From Nitrospira sp. (GTDB lineage: Bacteria; Nitrospirota; Nitrospiria; Nitrospirales; Nitrospiraceae): 64,000 nt of DNA. Positions 16,474 through 24,751 of this stretch are shown here, in pieces. A program made the position numbers and the translations under genes. The notes beneath the pieces are model-generated. The model did no database searches. It saw only the letters and a program-made list of their open reading frames with translations, and was not told the origin of the DNA. Positions within the stretch are counted from its first letter, which is position 1. Each line of letters begins with the position of its first letter. The stretch is taken from assembly GCA_024331095.1 (NCBI GenBank), contig JANDJE010000004.1:56469-120468 (forward strand), given 5' to 3'.

Positions 16474-18042
16474 CTACACCTCGTTCAACCGCATCGGTCC
16501 GTAAGTCGTACGGGCTTTCTTCAATTGCTCGACGTGACGCCGGAGAGCCGGCCCGAACATGGAACGCAGCACGTCGCCGCGATGGGGCGCGAGGCGGTCT
16601 TCGACATCGGCGATGGCCTTCTCCATATGACGAACCAATCGACGGCCCGATCCTGTCAGCCAACCGAGACGACGGTCGGCATACCGCAAATCCTGCAAAG
16701 AGTAGCGCACGGATTCGATTTCCTCCAATCCGCGGAACCTGGCCCGTTGTAAATCGCGCCTCGTCAATCCCGCTCGCTTCCATTGTTTGTCTCCTTCCCG
16801 ACCGGACGCCCATGATGAGAGTCGCTCAAACAGCATGGCGCCCATCGTGAACGTAAATGCGGCGTGCAGAATGCCTCGAAGGGGACGGAGGCTTCGTCGC
16901 CAGGGCGAATAGAAAATCCGCTGATTCCGATCGCCGCGATACATGACGGACTTGCGCAACAATAGATTCAAGTGGTGGTGGCTGTTTTCATGGATCAGAT
17001 CGTCGATCAGGTCGAGATTGTCGCGATCGAAACAGTTGATGAAAGACAAGCCCGGCCTGTGCCGATAGCTGAAACTGACGACGCCCTTGGCCTTCAGCGG
17101 CACGATCCGCGACGTGAGCAATTGCAAGACCGCATAGCCATCGGGCCAGACCGCTTGAATCGTGCGCCAGGCACGGCGGATTCTCTTGACCTGTCTCAGA
17201 TCCGTCGGTTGAACCTTCCGAGGAGAGCGGTCGCTTCCATAAACAAGAGTGGGGCCGATCGTCACGGGACCATGAATCGTATCCGCCACTTTCGGCGCCG
17301 CCCGTTGTCTCCAGATCCATCGCTCTTTGCCTTTCTCTTGAGACCAAATCGGAAAAGTCATACGTCCGACCCGCAGGACTATTTTCTCAGCCTCAACGAG
17401 GAAGACGGATCGGCCGGGAGACCGTCGCAAGACACGGCGAACGGGATCGGGCGCCTCGCACCACCCACCGTCCAGGCCGGCGGGAATCGCGGCCGGTGGA
17501 TCGGCCCGCTCAAAGTTCGCGTCAAGCGAACCGATCGTCGACCACCCCGACAACGTTCGCCGCCCGACCCATTTCGTCGCACGCACAGGGTCAAAGAACA
17601 ACGCTTCCTGCGTCACTTCCCGGGCCAGACGGCCGCAGAGCGACGAGAGCCGCTTTTCAAAACCCGAAACGGTCGGACCGCCGGAAGGAAAGAGATCGGA
17701 CAGATAACTGTTCTCGAAGAATTTGTCCTGGCACTCGGCGAAAAGCTGCCGCGTGAACTCCTTCCGATCCGGCTCCCTTTCCCACTGTTGGAGGAGATCG
17801 AGGAAATAGACTAGATCGTTGAGCGTCTCGATCCATCCGACGACTTTCCAGGTCGAAAACCTCGCCAGGTTCAGAGAACGGCCGAGTTGTTCGAACAGCC
17901 CGACGGGGAGATTCAGGCGAGACGACACGTCCCGATAATCGGTCCGTAATTCCAGACAAAGATCCCGCAGCAACCGGCTCATAGACAGTCGGAATTCCGC
18001 CGTCAATTGCGCCAGGGCCTGTGGGTTTAACAGTGGCGTCAT
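16474..18042 (-). CDS. aKG-HExxH-type peptide beta-hydroxylase homologue
   Basis: Large protein of 522 aa (543 if a TTG at 18105 is used). The C-terminal half contains the metal-site helix LIHENSHHHLNLLLRK near residues 345-360 (HENSH, HExxH), then YSPWRRSLRPLRGILHAAFT. From memory this is the hallmark layout of the aKG-HExxH peptide beta-hydroxylase family: HExxH, then PWR and RP followed by a Leu-His segment. Characterised members hydroxylate Asp or Asn side chains in ribosomal peptides using Fe(II) and 2-oxoglutarate. The N-terminal 280 residues are helical and unrecognised. The start is uncertain, as no strong ribosome site is visible. No RiPP cyclase, transporter or radical SAM gene is adjacent. 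Function is inferred from the motif only. Confidence 0.7.
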   Translation of the reverse strand: MTPLLNPQALAQLTAEFRLSMSRLLRDLCLELRTDYRDVSSRLNLPVGLFEQLGRSLNLARFSTWKVVGWIETLNDLVYFLDLLQQWEREPDRKEFTRQLFAECQDKFFENSYLSDLFPSGGPTVSGFEKRLSSLCGRLAREVTQEALFFDPVRATKWVGRRTLSGWSTIGSLDANFERADPPAAIPAGLDGGWCEAPDPVRRVLRRSPGRSVFLVEAEKIVLRVGRMTFPIWSQEKGKERWIWRQRAAPKVADTIHGPVTIGPTLVYGSDRSPRKVQPTDLRQVKRIRRAWRTIQAVWPDGYAVLQLLTSRIVPLKAKGVVSFSYRHRPGLSFINCFDRDNLDLIDDLIHENSHHHLNLLLRKSVMYRGDRNQRIFYSPWRRSLRPLRGILHAAFTFTMGAMLFERLSSWASGREGDKQWKRAGLTRRDLQRARFRGLEEIESVRYSLQDLRYADRRLGWLTGSGRRLVRHMEKAIADVEDRLAPHRGDVLRSMFGPALRRHVEQLKKARTTYGPMRLNEV

Positions 18043-18322
18043 GAGGGGTTCGAAATCAGACCACCCGTGCGCCGGCACTGTAACCCAGAGGGGGGAAAGC
18101 TGCAATGAGGAAACGGTCTTCGTGAAAATGAACGGGCGGCGTCAGCCTCCCGGTCTCAAAGCCAACCGCGCCGTGCGAGAGATCGGCTTCGACGGATCAA
18201 TTGTCAAAGGCGGCGCCAAGATTCAGACGAGATTCAGGTCGGACAGGTTCAGATCGGATCGGGCTCATCCGTCTCGTCGGGATTTCCCCCGCCACGTTCG
18301 AGAAAGTCGTGATCCCTTTTCT

Positions 18323-18547
18323 CTATGCGGCTTTGGGGAGTCTGGATCGAGACGGTCTTTGATCATCACCTTTCAACATCGCCGATTCACCGGTCCGCCG
18401 GCGCATCCGATTCCGATGAATGACGGGGTCCACGATATCGCCGCACGACACACAACGCAGACCTCGAATCCACATCGGAACATAACTCTCTCGAATATCG
18501 AGAAGATCGTCCTCCACCATCAGGCCCCGACATCTTGAACAATTCAT
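18323..18547 (-). CDS. Small double-CxxC zinc ribbon protein
   Basis: A 74-aa protein with two CxxC pairs, CSRC at residues 3-6 and CVSC about 30 residues later, spaced as in a treble-clef or zinc ribbon. The tail is basic (RNRMRRRTGE). The ATG at 18547 is preceded by GGAGG seven bases upstream, a strong ribosome site. The open frame extends far upstream to 19801 as an antisense shadow of the RqcH-like gene, so the true gene starts internally at 18547. It is on the same strand as, and 280 bp upstream of, the HExxH gene. I recall similar small proteins in Nitrospira; role unknown (metal or nucleic-acid binding possible). Confidence 0.7.
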   Translation of the reverse strand: MNCSRCRGLMVEDDLLDIRESYVPMWIRGLRCVSCGDIVDPVIHRNRMRRRTGESAMLKGDDQRPSRSRLPKAA

Positions 18548-18787
18548 ACAAGCCTCCGGACGGTGGGTGGCCACTCTGCCGCAAGATCTTTTATCAACCG
18601 TGTCTCTGAAGAGAAAGCAATGAAAATGCCGCGTCCGCCTTTTTCCGGTTCTTGCTTGTTCGTGAAGACGACCGTACAGTAGAGCGTCGAGGCTCCCTGG
18701 TACGGACGCAATTTGCGGCCGCAATGACTTCCGTTCGATACCGTCGACGCCCGTCCCGTCCACTTGGCTGGGACGGCACCGGATTTG

Positions 18788-20233
18788 ATGACGCTGCATA
18801 AGACCGAGATCGCGCACGTATTGGCCGAAATTGTGCCGGCTCTCCTCGGCGGCTGGATTCAAAAAATCGAGCAACCGACCGACTCGACGATCATCTTTCA
18901 TGTGCGGGTTCCCGGACACACCCATCGGCTTCTGATTTCTTGCAGGCCCGAAACAACCCGCCTGCATTTGACGCGGCACAGCCTCCCCAACCCGCCCACG
19001 CCTCCAGCCTTTTGCCGGTTCCTCAGAGCCCACGTGCAGGGAGCCCGCATCGACGACATTCGTCAGATCCCGAACGACCGCATCGTTGAAATTGCCTGCA
19101 CAAGCCGGCACGGCGTCAGAACCGTCGTGTGCGAACTGACCGGCAAACAAGCCGACATTCTGGTAATCGACGCGGACAGACGAGTCCTGCACGGTCTTTT
19201 CAACCGACGCAACCTTGTGGGACACCCGTACGTTCACCCGGCCCCGCGGCAAAACGAAGATTGCGATACGAAGCAGAGCCGCTTCATCGGCGGGGAAAAC
19301 GGTTCGGTCTCCTGCGCCATCGATGCTTACTACTCCGAAAAAGAATCGGCATTGACAAAAGCGCATGCCGAGGCGACTCGTCGGCGAGCGTTGCAACAGG
19401 CCCTCAAGAAAGAGCGGCGGCGGATCGACGCCTGGCGGGACGATCTCGCGCGGGCCGCCGGATACCGCGACTACGCCCGCTATGGAGAACTGATCAAGGC
19501 CAATATCGGAGCGATCAGAAAAGGCGCCGACATGGTCACGGTGACGGACTACTTTGACGAGCACCTTCGGGAGATCACGCTTCCTCTGGACCCCATGAAG
19601 TCTCCCCAGGACAACATGGTCGAGTATTTCAAAAAGCATCGGAAGTACTTGAGCGCCGAGCGCGAGCTGAATCCGCGCATCGAGCAGGCGAGGCGCAAGG
19701 TGGCGCAATATCAAGACGAGCTGCAAGCGATTGAATCGGGAGCGTGGACTCCTCCGCCGACATCGAACCCTCGCGCCGTCTCCACCGTGCAAGCGTATCA
19801 TCTCCCTTCACCGCGGAGCGAAACGAAGCGGAGCGGTCCGTTCCGTCGATTTTTATCGTTCGATGGGTTGCCGATTTTCGTGGGACGCAACGCGAGGGAG
19901 AACGACGAACTGACGTTCGGCGTGGCTCGGAGCGAGGATCTCTGGTTTCATGCCAGAGGGGTTCCCGGATCACACGTTGTCGTTCGGCTGGAAAAGGGCA
20001 CCGATCCGCCTTCCGAAACCGTTCTCGATGCCGCCGCGCTGGCCCTCCTTTATAGCGACTTAAAAAAAAGCGGAAAAGGCGAGGTGATTTATACCAGACG
20101 CAAGTGGGTCAAGAAGGCCAAAGGCCGGGCTCCCGGAGCGGTCATCGTCTCGCAGGAACGATCTCTTTCCGTGCGTCTGGATCAGAAGAGATTGGACAGG
20201 CTGAAAACCCGATCGCTCGCGGAAGAACGGTAA
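18788..20233 (+). CDS. RqcH/Rqc2-like NFACT family protein
   Basis: Ribosome quality control factor homologue, 481 aa. RqcH binds split 50S subunits with peptidyl-tRNA and directs Ala tailing. The NFACT-N domain is N-terminal; the Asp-Arg pair of RqcH, needed for tRNA recruitment, is at exactly residues 97-98 (QIPNDRIVEI) when counted from the ATG at 18788. A coiled-coil middle region (about 200-340) and the C-terminal NFACT-R domain (PIFVGRNARENDEL, LWFHARGVPGSHVVV) complete the layout. An upstream TTG at 18764 is less likely. Slightly shorter than firmicute RqcH (about 570 aa), mainly in the middle. Old annotations call this family fibronectin-binding protein. Confidence 0.85.
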   Translation: MTLHKTEIAHVLAEIVPALLGGWIQKIEQPTDSTIIFHVRVPGHTHRLLISCRPETTRLHLTRHSLPNPPTPPAFCRFLRAHVQGARIDDIRQIPNDRIVEIACTSRHGVRTVVCELTGKQADILVIDADRRVLHGLFNRRNLVGHPYVHPAPRQNEDCDTKQSRFIGGENGSVSCAIDAYYSEKESALTKAHAEATRRRALQQALKKERRRIDAWRDDLARAAGYRDYARYGELIKANIGAIRKGADMVTVTDYFDEHLREITLPLDPMKSPQDNMVEYFKKHRKYLSAERELNPRIEQARRKVAQYQDELQAIESGAWTPPPTSNPRAVSTVQAYHLPSPRSETKRSGPFRRFLSFDGLPIFVGRNARENDELTFGVARSEDLWFHARGVPGSHVVVRLEKGTDPPSETVLDAAALALLYSDLKKSGKGEVIYTRRKWVKKAKGRAPGAVIVSQERSLSVRLDQKRLDRLKTRSLAEER

Positions 20234-20466
20234 GCGCCCGCCTTCCGCCAATCATCAAGTTACCCGGTGCAATGCCGCGTTTGAATAGCCCAGTGGACAT
20301 ACATATTCTCGGCTGCGGTCTCATTGGCCCAGGCAGCTTCTTCTGGTCCTCGAATCTTCATATCTTGATCACCATCTCAATCGTTCACCAGCCATAGTCC
20401 GGCCGAGAAGACGGATTTTCTGGCCCCCGACAGGGCACGCGATTATGATTGAGTAGGAACCCGGCT

Positions 20467-20973
20467 ATGCCGACACCATCGTCATCCAAACCGTCCGCCC
20501 CTATCCACACGATTCTTCTCGTCAGCGACGAAGCGGCCCACGCTCAACTGTGTCGATCCGCCCTTGAAGAAGCCGGCTTTCTCGTGCTGTGGACCAACGG
20601 CAGTTCCGAGGCATTGAAAGTGTGCGCCCGGCATGACGACCCCATTCATCTTCTTCTGACGGACCTTGTCCTGCCCCCGCCGGAATTCCAACTGGCCTCG
20701 ACCGCCAATCCATTCCCGCACGTCAACGGCTTTGAGTTGGCGATCAGGGCTGCCGAAACCAGGCGGGATTTGCGGGTCGCGCTCATGTGCAAGGAACCCG
20801 AGAAAGAATTGGCCGCCCATGGGATCGCCCATACGAAGCTTCCGGTGCTCACGAAGCCGATCGATCGGCAAAACCTCATCGGCTTCGTTCAAGAAGTCTT
20901 GCGGCAGGCCCCCCCGATGCTGAGCCGATCGAGCCATGCAGGAACCGAACACGAGACCGAGTGGTTCGGATGA
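20467..20973 (+). CDS. Response regulator receiver-domain protein
   Basis: Stand-alone receiver-like domain of 168 aa. The phospho-acceptor Asp is in LLLTDLVLPP, the conserved Lys in LTKPID, and the acidic pocket in LLVSDEAAH (weaker than the usual DD pair). An insertion of about 12 residues follows the phospho-site (PEFQLASTANPF). The C-terminal tail after the receiver shows no output domain. ATG 20467 has AGGAAC upstream. No histidine kinase is adjacent. It converges with the oxygenase gene 23 bp downstream. Confidence 0.75.
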   Translation: MPTPSSSKPSAPIHTILLVSDEAAHAQLCRSALEEAGFLVLWTNGSSEALKVCARHDDPIHLLLTDLVLPPPEFQLASTANPFPHVNGFELAIRAAETRRDLRVALMCKEPEKELAAHGIAHTKLPVLTKPIDRQNLIGFVQEVLRQAPPMLSRSSHAGTEHETEWFG

Positions 20974-20996
20974 GGGCCGCCGGATCTCCCCGGCCC

Positions 20997-21671
20997 TTAG
21001 GCGTGTTCCGTCATGAACCACCCGGCAACTGACAAGCGCCGATGGCTGCCTGCCGACGGGTCCACCCTGCAGACCCGATGGAAACGGGGAACGGTAAACA
21101 TGACCAAGGAGCCGGGGCGAGGCTCAATACAATGGGTCGGGACCAGATCGGGCACGCCGGACCCCGACGGTCTCCGTTGCGCGTACAAGATCAGTTCGCC
21201 GCCCCAATCCGGCTTCCATTCTTCGTGAAAATAGCCCACCAGTGCGAGACGGCGCAACGGAGCGGGCCGCGCTCCCGTCGGATGCCCCTGATCCGTGTCA
21301 TCATGAGTGGGGAGGCAATCGCCGGCCGCGTACGAATAAAAACTGAACCCCATGTGGCGTCCGACAATGTCGGGAAACGACTCGATATAGTCGCGAATGC
21401 AGGGTAATTGTAGTTTGGCCAGCAACCGTCCGACGTGAGCGGGAGCAATGTCCGCCTTGGCCCAGTTTCCGGCGTGAGGAAAATCGGCACGCACCGACGG
21501 CAGCTCTTCCAAACTCTTCCATGCCGCCTCCGCCATTGCCTCTCGGAAATAGCGGCAATCATCGGGCGACCAAAAATTTTCAACCACGAGCACCGGGTTC
21601 TTATGGAACGAAAACTCGGATAGATTCCCCGCCGACTCCGTCGCCTGAATGAGACCGGTATGGCTGTTCAC
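20997..21671 (-). CDS. 2OG-Fe(II) oxygenase (prolyl 4-hydroxylase-like fold)
   Basis: Predicted 2-oxoglutarate/iron-dependent dioxygenase of 224 aa. The facial triad is visible as HDD in CLPTHDDTDQ (HxD) and the distal His in PRFHRVCRVD, and the 2-oxoglutarate-binding Arg is likely in SHRRLSVAGW. The segment RRLALVGYFHEEWKPDWGGE is typical of the P4H-like group. The GTG at 21671 has GGGAG six bases upstream and is preferred to the longer upstream frame. Substrate unknown; related proteins hydroxylate protein side chains or small molecules. It lies upstream of nothing obvious on its strand except the RRM gene, 179 bp away. Confidence 0.78.
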   Translation of the reverse strand: MNSHTGLIQATESAGNLSEFSFHKNPVLVVENFWSPDDCRYFREAMAEAAWKSLEELPSVRADFPHAGNWAKADIAPAHVGRLLAKLQLPCIRDYIESFPDIVGRHMGFSFYSYAAGDCLPTHDDTDQGHPTGARPAPLRRLALVGYFHEEWKPDWGGELILYAQRRPSGSGVPDLVPTHCIEPRPGSLVMFTVPRFHRVCRVDPSAGSHRRLSVAGWFMTEHA

Positions 21672-21796
21672 ATGTTGCTCCCGGCTCGATAACGATCCGT
21701 TTTTTGACCACCGTTCCTTGCCATTCCTTACCGCTCTTACCGCCCCGGCCTGCCTTTGACATTTGACAGGGAAACGGGGCCGTGCCCTAAGCAAAA

Positions 21797-21824
21797 GGGG
21801 CCGCCATTTTCAAATGGCGGCCCC
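21797..21824 (-). terminator. Rho-independent terminator of the RRM gene
   Basis: Stem of up to 13 bp (21797-21809 with 21812-21824, GGGGCCGCCATTT arm), followed on the minus strand by TTTTG. It lies 27 bp past the RRM stop and before the oxygenase gene. Confidence 0.75.
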
Positions 21825-21850
21825 TCGATCACATACGACGATCCGACGAT

Positions 21851-22171
21851 TTACCAGCGATCGCGTTTCCCGCCCCCGCTTCGATCACCGCCGAATCCAC
21901 GACCTCCACCGCCGCTCCTGGGCTCCTGGGGACGCGCCTCATTGACCGTCAACGTCCGGCCTCCCATCTCGGAACCATTGAGCGCGCTGATCGCAGCCTG
22001 TGCTTCCGCGTCGGACGACATCTCCACGAATCCGAATCCTCGGGATTGGCCGGTAAACTTATCGGTGATGATCCGCGCGGACGCCACGGACCCGTGAGCG
22101 GCAAACAAGTCGCTTAATTGCTGTTCGGTCGCCGAATACGGCAACCCGCCGACGTAGATTTTTGAACCCAT
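21851..22171 (-). CDS. RRM-type RNA-binding protein with glycine-rich tail
   Basis: Small RNA-binding protein of 106 aa. One RRM occupies residues 3-80, with RNP2 IYVGGL and RNP1 RGFGFVEM. The tail is Gly/Arg-rich (GGGGRGFGGDRSGGGKRDRW). This matches the bacterial RRM family found in cyanobacteria and other phyla, often cold-inducible. A strong AAGGAGG ribosome site precedes the ATG, and a terminator follows at 21797-21824, so it is probably monocistronic. Confidence 0.92.
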   Translation of the reverse strand: MGSKIYVGGLPYSATEQQLSDLFAAHGSVASARIITDKFTGQSRGFGFVEMSSDAEAQAAISALNGSEMGGRTLTVNEARPQEPRSGGGGRGFGGDRSGGGKRDRW

Positions 22172-22415
22172 CGGGGTTCCTCCTTACTGAAAAGATAATG
22201 ACATTGTCTTGAGCGCAAGGAACAGGGGGGAAGAAATGGGCCGAAGGCGCGATCCGTACTGCGACTCAGGTCTGACTCCCAACGAAATTCCCGGACAAGG
22301 CAACATCAGCGTTGTAGGCCTGCACCTTCTTGCCACTCCGCGCCAGGCCCCTACGCGGAAGTGTCGGCCAAACCTAGCATAATCGCCGGCCTCATTACAA
22401 CGTTCTAGAAAAATG

Positions 22416-23207
22416 TTACTCGCCGACCCGCACAAGCAACCCGTTCGCCTTGCAATAGGCGAATGTTCGATAAAACCACATGATGACGGCGATCAGCAAC
22501 AACCCGTTGAGACCAAACGCCCAGGCCAGCTCTTTGCCCGGCGCGCCGTCGGCGTTCAAGACGGCCCGCAATCCTTCGAAAATGTGAGCGGCCGGATTCA
22601 TCATAGCCAGCGGCTGGAGCCATCGGGGGAGGATGTCCATGGGATAAAATACGCAAGAAATCGGCTGAAACAGAAACACCATGCTCCACGCCAAGACTTC
22701 CGCCTCCTGCCCGAACCGCATGATGAGCGACGTCGTGAAGACGCCGATCACCCACCCCATGAGCACCAGATTGAACACGAACGGAACCAGCCAGAGCCCG
22801 ATTATCAACACGTTGTACGAATAAAACACCAGCGCGCACAGGATCATCACCACCGAGACGCACGTCACTTTGACAATGCTCATCAGCATCGTCGCCGCCA
22901 GAAATTCTCCCGGATTGAGAGGGCTGGCAAAGAGATTCATGAGATTCCTGGCCCACACTTCCTCAAGAAAGGAAATGGTAATGCCCTGATGGGAGCGGAA
23001 CAGCATATCCCACAAAATGAGCGCCCCCAGAAAAAAAGCGACAAATCCGGGCAGGTGACTTTGCGCGCGGGCAAGATACAACGTAATGAATCCCCAGATG
23101 ACCAGGTCCAAAAACGGCCAATAAAAGATTTCCATAATGCGAGGCAGGCTGCGCCGATACAGATACACGTGCCTGGTCAGCAACGCGATGACACGGTGCA
23201 GCTTCAT
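22416..23207 (-). CDS. ABC-2 type transporter permease
   Basis: Membrane permease of 263 aa with about six hydrophobic helices, ABC-2 family (exporters of drugs, polysaccharides, lipids). The typical late motif is present as PISCVFYPMDILPRWLQ, and an amphipathic start (MKLHRVIALLTRHVYLYRRS) precedes helix 1. The ATG at 23207 is chosen over an upstream in-frame start. The partner ATPase ends 87 bp upstream on the same strand. Last gene of the degP-to-ABC cluster. Substrate unknown. Confidence 0.88.
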   Translation of the reverse strand: MKLHRVIALLTRHVYLYRRSLPRIMEIFYWPFLDLVIWGFITLYLARAQSHLPGFVAFFLGALILWDMLFRSHQGITISFLEEVWARNLMNLFASPLNPGEFLAATMLMSIVKVTCVSVVMILCALVFYSYNVLIIGLWLVPFVFNLVLMGWVIGVFTTSLIMRFGQEAEVLAWSMVFLFQPISCVFYPMDILPRWLQPLAMMNPAAHIFEGLRAVLNADGAPGKELAWAFGLNGLLLIAVIMWFYRTFAYCKANGLLVRVGE

Positions 23208-23294
23208 CGACGACCTTCGACTTCCATCCCTGCCCCCGCCCGCCATACCGGCGGCGCGGCTCTCTTATGCCCCAGGGCCGACTGCGTCCGCGGT

Positions 23295-24035
23295 TTACCC
23301 GGCATCCCTCGATTCTCGCGCCAGTTTGAGAAAGACTTCTTCAAGATCGGCCTGGCCGAACCTGGCGACAATTTGCCGGGCCGTGCCCTCCGCGACGATC
23401 TTGCCTCGTTGAAGGAAGATGATCCGATCCGACATCTCCTCCATTTCCCGCATATTATGGGACGTATAGAGAATGCTGATAGCCGACGATCGTCTCGCCT
23501 CTTTGAGCAAGGCTCGAATCTTCTGGGCGATGTCAGGGTCCAAACTGGCGGTCGGCTCATCGAGAAAAAGAATCTTCGGCTCCGTGAGGAACGCCTTGGC
23601 TAGGGTCAGTCGCGTCAATTGCCCCGACGACAGATGCCGCGTCACTTTTCGGCGAAGCTCATCGATCTCCAGCTTTTTCAGAACTTGGTCCACGCGCCGG
23701 GCGATATCGGTCATCCCGTACAGCCTGGCCACGACCCAAAGATTTTCCTCGACGGTCAGCGACTGAGGCATGGAAATGTACGTCGACGAAAAATTCACCT
23801 TCTCCAGAATCGTTTCCCGGTGAGTCGCAAGGTCCAACCCAAACATCCGAATCGATCCCGCCGTCGGAGTAATAAGCCCGAGCAACATATGAATCGTCGT
23901 CGTCTTGCCGGCCCCGTTGGGGCCGAGCAATCCGAGGATCTCCCCCGGCCACACCGAAAACGAAACATCGTCGACGGCGGTAAAATCGCCGAACCGTTTG
24001 CGCAGATTGGTCACTTGAAGAACAGGGGCCGTCAT
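23295..24035 (-). CDS. ABC transporter ATP-binding protein
   Basis: ATPase of an ABC-2 exporter, 246 aa from ATG 24035. Walker A GPNGAGKTTT, the signature LSSGQ (canonical LSGGQ with Ser replacing Gly), Walker B ILFLDEP and the switch His in LYTSHNMREME are all present. It starts 17 bp after the upstream cytochrome gene and is followed by its permease. Together they form a two-component exporter. Placement behind mobB and a multiheme cytochrome hints at envelope redox or cofactor export, but that is inference. Confidence 0.92.
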   Translation of the reverse strand: MTAPVLQVTNLRKRFGDFTAVDDVSFSVWPGEILGLLGPNGAGKTTTIHMLLGLITPTAGSIRMFGLDLATHRETILEKVNFSSTYISMPQSLTVEENLWVVARLYGMTDIARRVDQVLKKLEIDELRRKVTRHLSSGQLTRLTLAKAFLTEPKILFLDEPTASLDPDIAQKIRALLKEARRSSAISILYTSHNMREMEEMSDRIIFLQRGKIVAEGTARQIVARFGQADLEEVFLKLARESRDAG

Positions 24036-24052
24036 GGCGGAGAGACGATCCT

Positions 24053-24751
24053 TTACAAGAACGCGGCGATCTTTTCCGCAAGGTGACAGGTCTCGCACTT
24101 GCGGTCCAAGACCTTCTCTTGATACCGAGTTTTTCCATCATGGCATCGGAAACAGTCGCTGAGCGCTCTCTCATGGAGGTACGAGCCTGGCGGACGGTCG
24201 GGAGACCATGGCTTGTCGTCGGCGGAGACGTGACCTCGCGGAATCACGATGGGATACCCCTTGATCGGCCGATCGTGCACGACACCGGCATGGCACGTCG
24301 TGCAGCCTTCTCCCTGCCCTCGAGCCTCAAACGCCTGCATGTGCTTCCCATGACTCATGATGAGGCCCACATCTTTGACCGGTGACGGCAGATCCCGAGG
24401 GGCCACTTCGGAAACCCGGCCAATATGGCGATGGCAGCTTAGACAGCGATCGGACTCGACCCGCGCTTTCAAATTATGCGCGTCGGGATGGGTCCCGGAC
24501 AGATAACGGACCGTATCCCGCACCCCGACCCAGACCTTATCGTGCATCCACCCTCCGATTCCCGGCCTCACATGGCACGCCACGCACGTCACGGTTTTGT
24601 GGGAGGACGCGGCCCAGCTTTCATAGGAAGGCGCGATGAGATGACAGCCGGCGCAGAACGTCGGTCGGTCGGTGAGAGGGGCCGCGACGGCGACGAGCGC
24701 GATCGCTCCGGCGACGAAACCCAGTATAAGCGCGCTAGGTTTCCAGCTCAT
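24053..24751 (-). CDS. Hexaheme NapC/NirT-type membrane cytochrome c
   Basis: Predicted quinol-oxidising or electron-transfer cytochrome, 232 aa. One N-terminal membrane anchor (residues ~5-27) precedes six CxxCH heme sites: CAGCH, CVACH, CLSCH, CTTCH, CFRCH and CETCH. NapC/NirT proteins usually have four or five hemes, so six is slightly unusual. The first pair and the anchor resemble NapC. The start at 24751 overlaps the mobB stop by 17 bp, and the ABC ATPase follows 17 bp later, so translation is probably coupled. The domain should face the periplasm. Confidence 0.9.
   Translation of the reverse strand: MSWKPSALILGFVAGAIALVAVAAPLTDRPTFCAGCHLIAPSYESWAASSHKTVTCVACHVRPGIGGWMHDKVWVGVRDTVRYLSGTHPDAHNLKARVESDRCLSCHRHIGRVSEVAPRDLPSPVKDVGLIMSHGKHMQAFEARGQGEGCTTCHAGVVHDRPIKGYPIVIPRGHVSADDKPWSPDRPPGSYLHERALSDCFRCHDGKTRYQEKVLDRKCETCHLAEKIAAFL

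Noticed and set aside
18323..19801. 492-aa minus-strand frame opposite the RqcH-like gene
   Set aside because: Only its last 74 codons (from 18547) look real, as the zinc ribbon protein with its own ribosome site. The rest is antisense shadow.
22413..23603. 396-aa plus-strand frame opposite the ABC genes
   Set aside because: Antisense of permease and ATPase; Gln/Arg/His-rich reverse-frame product, no ribosome site.
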